Source: Raffaelea ambrosiae (taxonomy: Eukaryota; Ascomycota; Sordariomycetes; Ophiostomatales; Ophiostomataceae). From it: DNA of 64,000 nt. Location of the stretch: the NCBI GenBank assembly GCA_002778195.1, contig PCDI01000014.1:759173-823172 (forward strand), in the 5' to 3' direction. The notes under the pieces are model-generated. The model made no database searches. It worked only from the letters and a program-made list of their open reading frames with translations, and was not told the origin of the DNA. The position numbers were made by a program, and so were the translations under genes. The stretch's first letter is position 1; each line of letters starts with the position of its first letter. Shown here one piece after another: positions 53,131 to 64,000 of the stretch.

Positions 53131-53876
53131 GAATGTCATGTCAGGTGGTAATTAGACACGGGAACGATACACGACGAGCGGATTTGCATATTTACACAGA
53201 ATCTAGAAAAACAATTTTTAAAAAAAAAAAAACATCTAAACATAACGTCCGCATGCATCGACTACGGTTCGTTCTTATGGTGGACAGAAAATCAAAGTCC
53301 CAGCTAGAGCCTACATAGCTGCAGTGCGGCGATGCCGCCATGAGAGTAGGCAGCACGCCAGGTTGCAGCAGAAATAGAGATGCCCAGGTCTTTCTCTGAA
53401 CCATAACTGTCGACTAGGTCAGAAAAGGGGGGAAGGGGGGCCTAGTAAGGAGGTCACTTTAAGAGGAGCTGGCGCGAGTGCACTATGTCAAACATCCCCT
53501 ACGCCTGTCTTGTGAATCCACAACTATTAGGAGGGGTACCGTCCTGAGGAATAATTACAACTTAATGCGGGAATGTGCTGTTGTGACCGCAAAATATGGT
53601 GGACTTGGCCGCCGCTTTTTGCGGCTTCAACAGTGGGAAGAATGTCACATAGAAGTACCATGTACAATGCAAGCTTTTTTCACACGAAACAAATAAGAGT
53701 AAACAAATTAGCGCTAGCACGGAATGGGCAGGAGACCCCCTTCCGGGACTCGCTCAAAAAATAGCCCTTGCCTATTCCAGAGCCGCCCTAAATAAATATA
53801 AATACTGGAGGTAGCCGAGGTTTAGCGTGCTCTGTGCTTGTTTCAAGACTTCGATAATAGATGCTCGCTAACAGCT
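53131..53876. other. Composition boundary before the decayed element
   Basis: Beyond the aminotransferase stop the sequence turns from GC-rich coding DNA to AT-rich repeat-like DNA. G-rich tracts (GGGGGGAAGGGGGG) lie near 53428-53441. No gene seen. The left edge of the element carrying the recombinase probably lies here. Confidence 0.45.
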
Positions 53877-56326
53877 ATGGACGGTTATAGCTCGCACTTC
53901 TCCGACTTTATTAATAAGTTCTCTAACTTAGAAGCTAAAGACCGCGCTGCGAAAAGTCGGCGAACAACGTTATTAGCCAGCCAACGCGCCGCGCAAAGAA
54001 ACTAATTGCGCAACATTTCCCACTTTCAACCTCGTTTTGCAAAAGGTACTAAACTCAATACACTCGCGATTCAAAAAAAATGGAAAAGGTTTAAACTACA
54101 TCTTTAAGTCCCTTTAACGCCGTAGCGTTCCACTTATAAATTATAAAGATTTTACGACGTAAGTCGCTTTTTAGATTAGAGAGAAGCGTTAAAAGTCGCG
54201 GATTTTGTAGCATTTATGGATTTCCTCCTTTACATTTACTAAGAGTATAACGTCACGTTGGAAGGCACGATATAGCAGTATTTTCGCTAGTTGAAGCAAC
54301 TTTATACCAACGTTACGGGCTAATTCTTTGATAGGAATAAAAGTAAAGAAATTAAAAACGTAAGTATAAAATGTTTTAGTATTTATTTTATACATTTAAA
54401 GAAAATTCATTAAGTTTTTATTTAGTATTACGACGCTTAATTAGTCTTTTAATTTCTTCTTCGTAAACCAAACGCGAATAGAAAGGCTGTTGTTAACATT
54501 GAGACGTTACTTTCTTTGTTAATCCTAAACATTGCTTATAATACAAGCATCTTTCCCGTCGAGACGCATCGCGTGCAGCTTATAGGATATTATTTACTCC
54601 TCGCGTATACAAGTGCACGACCAGCAGAAATCGTCGACCATAAGAAGGAAATACCGAAAGACGAGTCTTAAGAGGAGCTTTACAGCAAGGATGATTCTAA
54701 GCATGAGGGAAACAAACCGAGTCTAATCGAAAGCCTCGTCTTTTAAGAAAATCTTTCGCGGGAACGGCCGAATGCACTTTACTATAAAGACATCACCATG
54801 ATAATCGTGCGCCATCCCGAAACAGGGCAGGACGTCCTCGCTATGACGATACGATTCGCTCATCATAAAGAAGCTGAAAATAACTTTAAGCCGTAAGTAT
54901 AAGTCTCTTTTTCTCTTTAATAACTATATAGTAACTGGTTATTAAGACTGTTTTCTTCTTTATAATGAAAAGAAGAGTAATCCTTTGTTTCATTACAGTG
55001 ATTGTTAGTTTAACACTCCGTAATAGCGCTTTTAAAGCGGAAGGCCTCACCAACGCAAAGCATGTCTTTTTTATTAGAAATATCCCTCTCGCGAGGTGTA
55101 CGTTTCTATATTAGAAGAAAACAATGTTAAAAGTTCCCGTATTCCGCCGTTTCGAAGGCTCTTTTCTCTCCCTTAACCAACCCCTTTAATACTCTCGGCT
55201 GCGAGACGATATAAGAAGACAATCGCTTAATACTAAGAGTAAAGAGCTTTTAAAACCTAAAGCTTTTCAACGCATAACGGCTAATGCCGTAAACGGTATG
55301 TATATGTTATTAACAACGCTTATTATCGAGTTTTTTCTAATTAGTCGACTTGTAAGAGACGCATCGAATACCGTGCGCGACTAAGCTATGCGGTATAACC
55401 CGAAATGGGCAACATTCAATTCTGCGTATATTAATGAAAAAATCCAGTTCGATGTCCAAAACGCAGTCTTAGGAGAGCCAAAAGAAGATGCCCTAATCCA
55501 GTTTTGATCTCATATAAGCTTAACAAGTGACCCACGTGCTAGTAGCAACATGGTTTTTAAGACGGTTTAGAATACCATTCCCTCCGATCCGGAAATCACG
55601 AATTTGAAAACGCAAAGAGTAATAACGAAGAGAGCCCAGTTTCGTATTCGAGGTTATCTTAATGAAGACAAAATTCGAAATCTCACTAAAGCTATTAATA
55701 CTAAAACCTTATAACGACGTTAAAAAATCAAAAACAACTATCGGCGGTACTACTTTCGAAATCGATTAACGTAGAATATCGAGAAGTAAAAGCAACAGGG
55801 TGTAACAGTCTTCGACGTTGAGTATATCCACCCAGCTATAACACTCGACATACTAAAGCGTGCTACGCTCGCGAAAATTCTTATCAACCAGCTAAACAAC
55901 TTAAACTTCGTGAAAGCGACTCAACTTTGCGTTTAAGCCGCTAATCTTATAACAACGCTAAACGGTCGACGAGAGACATCAAAACGAAAACGAACTAAGC
56001 ATACGAGAAAACCTAATATCGTTATACTAAGCGACCCTCTCGTTACGTTACCCACATTTCCTACTATTATAAGTCGGTCTCAATGCCCTCGCTGCATAGG
56101 GGATGCCAGACTCTCGTACGAGGAGAGGACATTCACATACTGCAGGCCAGCGGTGATGAATGACCATTTTGACCGCGCGCACCGAAAGGAGCTCGAGGAC
56201 GGTGGGTTCTTCCACTGTTTCCACCCNGAGTGCACGAAAAAGGGCGTCGAGTTAAAAAATAAAGCGCACTTTTACAATTATATCGAGGCGGAGCATAGCG
56301 TAAAACTCAGGTACTTCAAACAGTAA
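53877..56326 (+). pseudogene. Decayed DUF3435 tyrosine recombinase (Starship captain / Crypton type)
   Basis: Many stops interrupt a recognisable protein read in successive frames: MDGYSSHFSDFINKFSNLEA at the start; VADFVAFMDFLLYIY and LKQLYTNVTG; then NIAYNTSIFPVETHRVQL and YYLLLAYTSARPAEIVD (first catalytic Arg box); ITMIIVRHPETGQDVLAM and RFAHHKEAEN; FRRFEGSFLS, SRLRDDIRRQSL and KAFQRITANAVNG (where the family has FRRG); AMRYNPKWATFNSAYINEKI (His/Arg and Tyr region). The C-terminus keeps a finger, CPRCIGDARLSYEERTFTY, then a CFHP..C..H pattern, ending FKQ and TAA at 56324. Several stops fit C-to-T changes (CAA to TAA). Length (about 815 codons) and order match the FluG-domain/DUF3435 family. 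One base is N (about 56227). It cannot be functional as written. Confidence 0.82.
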
Positions 56327-56857
56327 ACGAGGGTGGGTATTTTAATTATCTTATTTTTTTTCTAAAACTTAAGTCTTAAACTACAAGTATATTCATTTTA
56401 CACTTTACTCTCGATAAGCATGCTGCTACGGCGCTTGTCGTATTACAAAGCCACCAATCTGGTGGTATTGTAAGTTTTGTAACAGCTTTTTGAATGTATT
56501 AAAATCTTTTAAACAACTCGTTGCACTTTTTTTTAAACCTTTTTCAACGTCTCTTAAAAGATCTCTATATAACGGACCGCTTCCGTCGAATACTAGAAAG
56601 AAAATCCAAAATAGTATACGAGAAGAACGAACTACGAGTCACCGAGGGCCGAGACTAGTACGATATACTTACGAAGGAAGATGAGAGGTACGTTATTCGC
56701 TAGATTTAACATACTGCCGTTTAGACGCGGATTCGGGTATTGACGCTCTCCGCGAACAAAACACTCTCCGGCGGGTAAAGACAACGGCTCGAACTTGTAC
56801 GCGTAATCCTAAAAAGCCGAGAATCTTATTGTTAGACGAGCTTACTAGTTCTTATTT
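56327..56857. other. AT-rich flank of the recombinase
   Basis: No supportable gene. A 64-codon frame at 56490 is basic but unrecognised. Confidence 0.4.
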
Positions 56858-57573
56858 TAGATATTTAAACTAACTCGATATTAGGTTACGGTTAATTTAA
56901 TCGACGGCATCGGTTAAAAACTTCGTAATAAATTTCGGCCTTCCGACTACAAGGTGTTTGTAACGTAGGGACGACACGAGGGGTGTTTTATAATATAGTT
57001 ATGATCTTTTTAATATATAAACTAATTCAACACTAGGTTGCGGCCAATTTAACCGGCGGCATCGGCTAAAAACTCCGTAATAAATTTCGGCCTCCCAACT
57101 ACGGGGTGTTTGTAACGTAGGGACGACACGAGGGGTGTTTTATAATATAGTTATAGTCTTTTTAATATATAAACTAATTCGATATTAGGTTACGGCCAAT
57201 TTGACCGGCGGCATTAGCTAAAAACTCCGTAATAAATTTCAGCCTCTCGACTACGAGGTGTTTGTAACGTAGGGACGACACGGGGGGTGTTTTGTAATAC
57301 AGTTATAGTCTTTTTAATATATAAACTGATTCAACACTAGGTTGCGGTTAATTTGACCGGCGGTATCGGTTAAAAACTCCGTAATAAATTTCGGCCTCTC
57401 GATTACGGGGTGTTTATAACGTAGGGACGACACGAGGGGTGTTTTGTAATACAGTTATAGTCTTTTTAATATATAAACTAATTCAACACTAAGTTGCGGC
57501 TAATTTGACCGGCGATATCGGCCGAAAACTCCGTAATAAATTTCGGCCTCTCGACTACGAGGTGTTTGTAACG
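56858..57573. repeat. 152-bp satellite, about 4.7 copies
   Basis: The string GGGACGACAC recurs at 56968, 57120, 57272 and 57424, exactly 152 bp apart, and the whole unit is conserved around it. Copies differ mostly by C/T and G/A transitions. Confidence 0.92.
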
Positions 57574-60161
57574 CGAAAGCGATAACATCCGTCTTCACTT
57601 TAACTCGTAACCAAGTTCACTTATTATATCGATTAACACTTATATAAAGCTTTTAACTAAAGCTAACACCCGATCTTTTAAAGTAGACTAACTTTCTTCT
57701 ATACGGGCGTTTATACGAGAAAGCGTGATATATAAAACGATATAAAGCATTAAAGTACAACCCTCTTTAGAGGAGTGTCTTCACGTACACGAGAGCTAAG
57801 TTAAAACGAGAGTCTAACCCGGCGTTACGCGCCTCGTTTAGATCTATTTTTAGGAAACCGGTGTCGTAATGCACTTTGTAGTGGCTTATTTATACTATGC
57901 TTTTCCCCTTTTCCCTTTTTCCTCCTCGCTTCAACCAACTCACCCTCTTTTTTATTTGTTACGCTTATATTTGCTACTTCTTACATTCTAAACACTTACT
58001 TATATTTCGCTAGTTTAAGTAAGATGCGCGTGTTGCGTGTTATAGCTGCTCGTGCACGGCGGGCTTAGACGGTTAAACGAACGGCTATTATGGTCTCAAC
58101 TTATAAAAACGCGGCGCTTAAAGGGCTTCTCACAAACACCACACAAAAGGGGAAAACCACGACCAATGCGGCTAGTATAAATCGACAGCTATATAAAAAA
58201 TAAATCGGAAACGTGTTTAGAAACCTTATTACGAGCGGTTTCGAGCTTGCCGCTTTCCTTTGCTCTTTTTAAACGGACGATGGACTTGCGGTCTTTCTTA
58301 AGGTTATCTCGTTCGTAAACGATATTGAGAGAAAGGGTTGAATCGCTTCGATGTTAAACGCTAAGGAGCGCGCTACTATAGCCGAATTTTTAAGGTATTT
58401 ACTACGTACGAAACGAGGCCGTTTAACTTTAATTAACTGTATAACCGACAACTGGGTATAGTAGAAAGACAAGCCGTTAAGTAATTAAAGTATATAAAGC
58501 GACATATAACACGTTAGTGTCGTCGCTTTGCTACTTAGTAAACAACCGAGAAAGTATTTAGTTGTTTAAGACTACGATCTTAACCTTTTTAATCTTACGA
58601 CTAGTAAAGCTATTAACTAGTGCTGTGCGAAAGAGGTTCTTCACGAAGTACAAAGGTCTTTGTGGAAAGAGATTCGAAAGAGGATAAACAAGAGTTGTAA
58701 GCTTTAGTATAATATAAATATATCGTTTAATAGTAAAAACAAATGTTTACAAAGCGCCGCTACAGTTATAAAGCATTAAGCGTTTATAGTAGACGAGCCG
58801 CTTAACGGTTTAAATGATCCTCGAGTAAAACAGTGTGTTTTTATTTTCGCGTTATAAACGGGTGTGTATACTTAGTTGAGGAAAATAAATGAATGAAGAC
58901 TTTATAAATATTTTTTCAAATTGTAAAGTAGTATATAAGAGGAAACTATTACAAACTTACGCGAGTAGGTGTTTTTGGTTAGGTGCGTGTAGTAAACACG
59001 AGTGGTTATTTGTAAAAGAATAAATAAAACGAACAAACAAATAAAATTAATTAAATAAGTAAGTAGTTATAAAAGGTTTAGGTATTAATAACGGCGTTGT
59101 TACGGTGGGTACCGTGTCGCTATCTTACACGAACATCTTGGCTCTAACTAAAATACCCCAAGTCTGCGTATGTTGTGGTCGTATTTACGAGGCGGAGATG
59201 CAGAGCTTTAAACACTAATATCGTATATATCATAGCTTAAACTACCGTCTATTTTATACGTGTTGGTATAGTTAATCTCGGCAGCCAGCCGCCTCGGTCA
59301 CGATACTAATTCGAAACGACCCTCTCCTATCGGGTATAAGCCCACCCTTATAAACCACTCCCTTAGTATTCGAACACGCCCGTAAACGACGGCAACCACC
59401 GTCACGTATAACGCAAAACTAACGTTTAAGTAAAACGAGGTATGTGTAAGAGATATGTGTATATGTGGGAACTAACGAAACGAAAAGCGCTTTATTATTT
59501 TTTAACGAGTAGCTTATACGGCGGCTATTCTTAACAACTAACAAAGTATATAAAGAATGCCCCTTTATCTTTCAAAGACTTAAATTCTTCCTTTTATAAA
59601 CTTCATCGTTGCTTAATATGTCGTGGTTATTTCCCCTCGTCGATAAATCTCGAGCGGAAAACGGTACCTTAACTATTAATAGTTTCGCTTTTCCACCTTT
59701 TACGGAAGACGGCATGTTATATTCGGAGAACGACACTTTTACTTAGTTAGCAAACTTGTTAATGCTTAATAAGTCTTCTATAGTATAGGTAAACCTTTTA
59801 AACGGTATTAAAGCTAACTTATAGTTGTTGAAGAACGACGCTTAGTTCGTTAACTTGCTTAGCATGTTTTTAAAACTAATAAGCTTTTTAAGTAACGGCA
59901 TTTTAACATTACTAACGGAGGTAGACTTAACGTAACTATATAGTGAACTATTAAGCTTTTCGTTATTAAAAGACGCTACGTTACTTAGCACTCCTTCCTT
60001 ATACTAGATATAAAGCAGCCTTTCTACTCTTTCAAACGCTGCTTATTTTTCGAATAACATTTTCTTTTAAACTTCCTCCGCATCTCCCTCTCTCAATATC
60101 GTAACGCTTAATACGTGAGAAAGCGCTTCACAAGTCTTTCCTTCTACGACGAGCCCTGTTT
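57574..60161. other. AT-rich decayed DNA, 2.6 kb
   Basis: No intact gene. On the plus strand a protein-like but interrupted stretch (STYKNAALKGLLTNTTQKGK, then NAKERATIAEFLRYLLRTKR) lies at about 58090-58450. On the minus strand a low-complexity Asn/Ser/Lys-rich stretch with few stops covers about 59580-60110. Neither family is recognised. Both could be relics of cargo genes in the same element. Confidence 0.35.
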
Positions 60162-60245
60162 CTACCGCCGCAAGCCCCGTCTCTACCGCCGTAAGCTCCG
60201 TCTCTACCGCCGCAAGCCCCGTCTTTGCCGCCGTAAGCCCCGTTT
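60162..60245. repeat. 21-bp minisatellite, four copies
   Basis: Unit CTACCGCCGCAAGCCCCGTC plus T at 60162, 60183, 60204 and 60225. On the minus strand it encodes the heptad ETGLAAV inside a short frame (60067-60267). Confidence 0.85.
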
Positions 60246-62127
60246 CGGTCTCTTTTTTAAAAAGCACTTCTTCTTTAGCACCAACGAATGCTTCTCAAGA
60301 TTCTTCATTAAATGTGGTGTATCTTTACACCAAATTAAACACTTCTTGGTTAGAGGAGGAAGATNAGAGTATTGATGAATTAATTACAAAAAATACGGAA
60401 TTATTACAGTTTTATCACTAACTCAATTTCTTCAAAGCTTAACGATTTCTATTTTTTATTTTCTATTTTCTATTTTTTATTTTTTATTTTCTATTTTCTA
60501 TTTTCTATTTTCTATTTTTTATTTTCTATTTTCTATTTTCTATTTTTTATTTTCTATTTTTTATTTTCTATTTTCTATTTTTAACTTATATAATAGTTTT
60601 TATTTATTTTTATTTATATTTATCTTTTATTTTAAACCCCATTTCATACGTTAAAGGCTGCGATGTTAGTTTAACATTCCCTCCGTTTAAACAGCTCACT
60701 TACAAGCCTTTACCTCTACTCCTCCCACTACCATAATAATATAAAAGCTTCGGTTTAAGCGTGGTTAAAGTCGATAACTTATAAAACCCAACTAAAACAG
60801 TTCGAAGTATATATAAAAAAGACGGCAGCAAGGAGAACATACCGTCCGTTATAGTGTCCAACGCGCTGAAAAAGTGCAGTCCAATTTGTATATATATAAA
60901 GCTTTTAGTAAGGGGCGGTAATACAAGAGTGAAAGTAAACAAATCCGTGGTGCGAGGGACAAAGCTCGTCACGTGCGTGCCTTGCTATCTATCGCGGGAC
61001 TCTAAACTTCATACGCACGTTTCGTGCTAACACTATAAAAGCTCGAATACGTCGCTCAAAGAGCCTTACATTTATAAGGGCGGACTATACACCGAACATT
61101 CTAAAAAGCCTCGCGCTTCTTACAACACCACATTCGTCTTTTAGACAAAGCCTATTAAATCAACCACTTTTAAGGATAGAAGCTACAAAGCTTATGGCCT
61201 CTGCTGACTTATTTGTAACTAAGATATATGAGATTGGTGTACTAAATTACACGGTATTACTGTATGTACGCTCTTTAGATGGCGTTACGTACACGCACCC
61301 GTGACATAAGACCTTTAAATAAGAAGTCACGTGGTTTTAATTTTTTTAAAGCGTATAAAGAAAGATCTTTTAGATTTCGGTAACAATCGTATAAAAACCC
61401 AGTCTTGTTAGTAATATGTAAAGTAGTAGAAAAGGCAATATAAACGCATGTATTAAAGGAGATCAGAGTTTAATTTTTCATTCATACACGTAGTACGTGT
61501 CGCTAAATCGTAACTTTTTATCTTATCATGTCTTAAAAGCACGAAAACTAAATGTTATAAAGTAAGCGCTAAGTAATACACACCATATTTTACGCGTAGT
61601 TAATAAAGTATACACTATATTAACAATAGAAAATAAAAAACAAAAGCGTTGAGTACATACTACAAAAACTAAATAAAAGTATTTACGCGCCGAGTATACA
61701 CTATATTATAATAAAAATAAAAATAATTTTCTGTTTTCTATTTAAAATGCATTAAAATTAAGCGCTGAGTTTTTATCTTCTATTTTCAGTAAGTAGAAAG
61801 CAGAAAGCAGAAAATAAATGCATCGAAATTAAGCGTTAAGGTACACACTACATTTCATACTTAGTTAACAAAAAATAAAAAACAAAAATTAAAAAGAGAA
61901 AACTAGATTTAAGCGAACTTTTAAATAAATAGACTTAAAACCGAAACGAAAACTAGCATCTAGTAATTTACCCTCGAATTTCTTATTCTTAAACCCTAAT
62001 TTTCCTATTTTCAAGCCTGCTCTCCCTTTTTAACTCTGATTTTATCTGTTATTCTCGAGCCTGCTTTATCCTTTTCTCCACTATAGCTAAGCTTAACCGA
62101 AACTTAAACACCCGAACCATAAGCTTA
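60246..62127. other. AT-rich low-complexity DNA, 1.9 kb
   Basis: Contains an N near 60365, a TTTTCTATTTTTTA-type microsatellite (about 60447-60582), and at 61560-61860 several dispersed copies of a motif like AAGCGYTRAGTAYAYACTA spaced by A-rich sequence. No gene seen. Confidence 0.45.
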
Positions 62128-62913
62128 ATGAAGAAAGCGACTAAACTCTATCGCAGAAGTGCCGATGTTGTGGTATTCGTCAAAGATAAGAGTTTCGACG
62201 CTTGCGTCCTCTACAAATCCGATGAGAGTATATTCATCCCAGCTATTTCTGCCTTTGGCCCTCAACACTTTCCACGTGTGTTAGATGGGCCAGTCAGCAC
62301 ACAGGATATAATCCCGCCGGCCACCTCGCATTCTACTAACACTATGCCGTCTACGAATGCTATGATTCTTGCTTCTACTAACTCTATCCTGTCTACCTCG
62401 ACCACCACTTCACCAACTACTGCTTCCTCGTCTTCCATGGCTCCCAATCGCTCGCGCTTTACTCCGTCTTCTAGCTCGTTTAGTTTCGTCAACCTCGTTA
62501 ACTCATCCCTTGCTTTAACCACTCCACCAACTACTGTTTCCTCGTCTTCTATAGCTCTTAATCGCTCGCGCTCTACTTCGTCTTCCAGCTCGTTTAATTT
62601 CGTTAACCTCGTTAACTCATCCCTTACTCTAACCACTTTACCAACTACTACTTTCTCGTCTTTTATGGCTTTCAATCGCTCGCGCTTTACCCCGTCTTTC
62701 AGCTCGTTTAGTTTCGTTAACCTCGTTAACTCATCCCCTGCTTCAACCACTCCACCAACTACTACTCCCTCCACTTTCCTCGTTAACTCGTCCTTTACTC
62801 CAACCACTCCTTCGTTTACGGCTTTTACTAACTCGCCTTTTGCTTTGCCGTCCTCTTCGTCTCTTTCTGCTACTACCTCCTTATCATTTCCGCTCACCGG
62901 CAGTAAGCGCTGA
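62128..62913 (+). CDS. Ser/Thr-rich repeat ORF with a MADS-like N-terminus, possibly a relic
   Basis: A 261-codon open frame in AT-rich decayed DNA. The N-terminal 50 residues (LMKKATKLYRRSADVVVFVK, then YKSDESIFIPAISAF) resemble the KKAxEL..DV.V.I...G.Y..Y.S...WPPS pattern of small fungal MADS-like proteins, an eye-level comparison only. The rest is Ser/Thr/Pro-rich and built of three 38-residue repeats (ALNRSRSTSSSSSFNFVNLV and relatives) with units starting at 62437, 62551 and 62665 (114 bp). No intron or promoter is obvious. That it stays open while its surroundings are broken may only reflect the repeat's composition. Confidence 0.35.
   Translation: MKKATKLYRRSADVVVFVKDKSFDACVLYKSDESIFIPAISAFGPQHFPRVLDGPVSTQDIIPPATSHSTNTMPSTNAMILASTNSILSTSTTTSPTTASSSSMAPNRSRFTPSSSSFSFVNLVNSSLALTTPPTTVSSSSIALNRSRSTSSSSSFNFVNLVNSSLTLTTLPTTTFSSFMAFNRSRFTPSFSSFSFVNLVNSSPASTTPPTTTPSTFLVNSSFTPTTPSFTAFTNSPFALPSSSSLSATTSLSFPLTGSKR
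62437..62770. repeat. 114-bp tandem repeat, about three copies
   Basis: Copies begin at 62437, 62551 and 62665, in frame with the open reading frame that contains them. Confidence 0.85.
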
Positions 62914-63801
62914 AACCCTTTCTCAAACCCTCTTATCGAAAAGCACCCACTTCTTAGTTAGTTTTCTTTATATAATATACGTGTGAAATAGTTAGTTTCT
63001 TATTATATAAAAGATATAGTAGTTAATCTTAATTCTCTGTAATTTAAATTTTAATACTATTCCTTCTCCAATCTAAATTAATAATAATCTTCTGTCTTTT
63101 CGGTACTAGTTAGCGAGGCTCCTAAACCCTAAACAGTTTAATTACTTTACTTTCAACTTGAATTAACTAAAGCTCGCATATAAAAATTATCTAGATTTCC
63201 CATCTGCGTTGCGAATGTGCATCTGTTCGACAGAACGAGTAAGGTCGTCGACAAACGGTAACAACGTCATGGATGCAGCGATATTCAAGGATTAATTACA
63301 AAGTTGTTCGCTATGTTTCGTGCTTCGAAACCTTAGAGAAATAAAAGCCGGTCAAACCTTTGTACTCTCATTCAATATATATTTCAAAGCATTTAGAAAG
63401 TGTCTTTATCGAGCGGCGAAATCGCAAACATCATCACTGGTGTATACGACACTAAGCTCCAAGCGGGATTTGCATTTCAAGGACAACATTTAAAGTGGGG
63501 TTTGTACAAAGCAACGTCGCTTTATGCGGTTGGTAAACTTAGCGGCATCGATTTTTTGGGCTTAGCGAGGTCTGCTCTTCCCCAACCAAAGGGATTATCT
63601 AACCATATTACCGAGTTTCTTTACGTCAGCCGCATCCTGAAAATAGATCAGCTTGTAATTCTAACTTCGACTTTAAACCTAAACGCGCACTCACTTAGAA
63701 TACATTATAAGTTTCCCTCTTTACTACCTTGATTATAATTATTTAGCAGTCTTTCCACCCCATTTAACCTTCACTAAGTTTTACGAGAAGGATTTACTAA
63801 C
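62914..63801. other. AT-rich DNA with a short unrecognised frame
   Basis: The frame 63400-63732 (GTG-started; internal GEIANIITGVYDTKLQAGFA and SLYAVGKLSGIDFLGLARSA) reads like real protein but has no recognised family and no good ATG start. It could be an exon or relic. Confidence 0.3.
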
Positions 63802-64000
63802 TGTCACGGCCGGCAGGCAGACAGGTAGGCAGGGACGAGATGCAGTATATTTAGGATAGCTAGTCTTCTACAGAGGTGCAGGTAGGGGTCAGGTTGTAGA
63901 CGAAGACGTAGCTCAAGGAGCTACGTTCAGGAGGCAGATGCGGCTCAAAGAACTATCTACGATAGCGGTGACAAGCGGCAGTAATCTCAGGGGGGATCAG
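63802..64000. mobile_element. Possible LTR-like edge of a retroelement
   Basis: At 63802 the composition changes from AT-rich to GC-rich with TGTCACGGCCGGCAGGCAGA, a TG-starting sequence of the kind seen at fungal LTR termini. It runs to the window end. Only one end is visible, so this is weak. Confidence 0.25.

Noticed and set aside
1..64000. tRNA, rRNA or CRISPR features
   Set aside because: No tRNA box pair or rRNA segment was seen by eye, and CRISPR arrays are not expected in this type of genome. A covariance-model scan would be needed to exclude a tRNA.

Overview
This window is nuclear DNA from a filamentous ascomycete (Pezizomycotina, probably Sordariomycetes). Support comes from short 50-75 nt introns with GT..AG ends and CTAAC-type branch sites, Zn(II)2Cys6 regulators, several major facilitator (MFS) permeases, a GH3 beta-glucosidase, a secreted carboxymuconate-cyclase-like protein of the kind known from Sporothrix cell walls, and a decayed AT-rich block with RIP-like decay. 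The genus is not proven.

Layout. 1-420: tail of a Dal5-type MFS permease. 0.8-12.0 kb: an unusual trio. Two tandem minus-strand paralogs carry a T5orf172/MUG113 (GIY-YIG superfamily) domain. Divergent from them is a six-exon gene for a 1730-residue sacsin-like protein with a C-terminal NO VEIN (DUF3883) domain. Its N-terminal HSP90-type ATPase part is truncated and has lost its key motifs. 12.2-26.5 kb: Dal5-type permease, Zn2Cys6 factor, small secreted Ser/Thr-rich protein, alpha/beta hydrolase, a possible broken small secreted protein, then a second Zn2Cys6 factor divergent from a DHA1 drug-type MFS transporter. 26.5-30 kb: gene-poor, ending in a small secreted cationic peptide precursor whose mature part has perfectly regular C-X8-C-X8-C-X8-C spacing. 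30.8-38.2 kb: sugar transporter, intracellular GH3 beta-glucosidase and FAD monooxygenase. 40-41 kb: C2H2 regulator with a frameshift inside its second finger. 42.1-43.8 kb: another Dal5-type permease. 46.5-53.1 kb: secreted beta-propeller protein, MetE-like methyltransferase and class IV aminotransferase.

53.2-64 kb: base composition drops sharply to AT-rich, gene-free DNA. It holds a stop-riddled DUF3435 tyrosine recombinase with its C-terminal zinc finger (the family of Starship 'captains' and Crypton-like elements), a 152-bp satellite, other tandem repeats and a Ser/Thr-repeat ORF. I read this as the decayed interior of a mobile element entered from its captain end.

Working together (inference): the sugar transporter and cytosolic GH3 enzyme look like a beta-glucoside uptake and hydrolysis pair. 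The divergent Zn2Cys6/DHA1 pair shares a promoter with three CGG-NN-CGG motifs and looks like a self-contained efflux module. The 0.8-12 kb trio (two GIY-YIG-like proteins beside an ATPase/PD-(D/E)XK-type protein, each with coding minisatellites) is the best candidate for an undescribed conflict or self-recognition locus. Most other genes look like ordinary accessory metabolism and transport.
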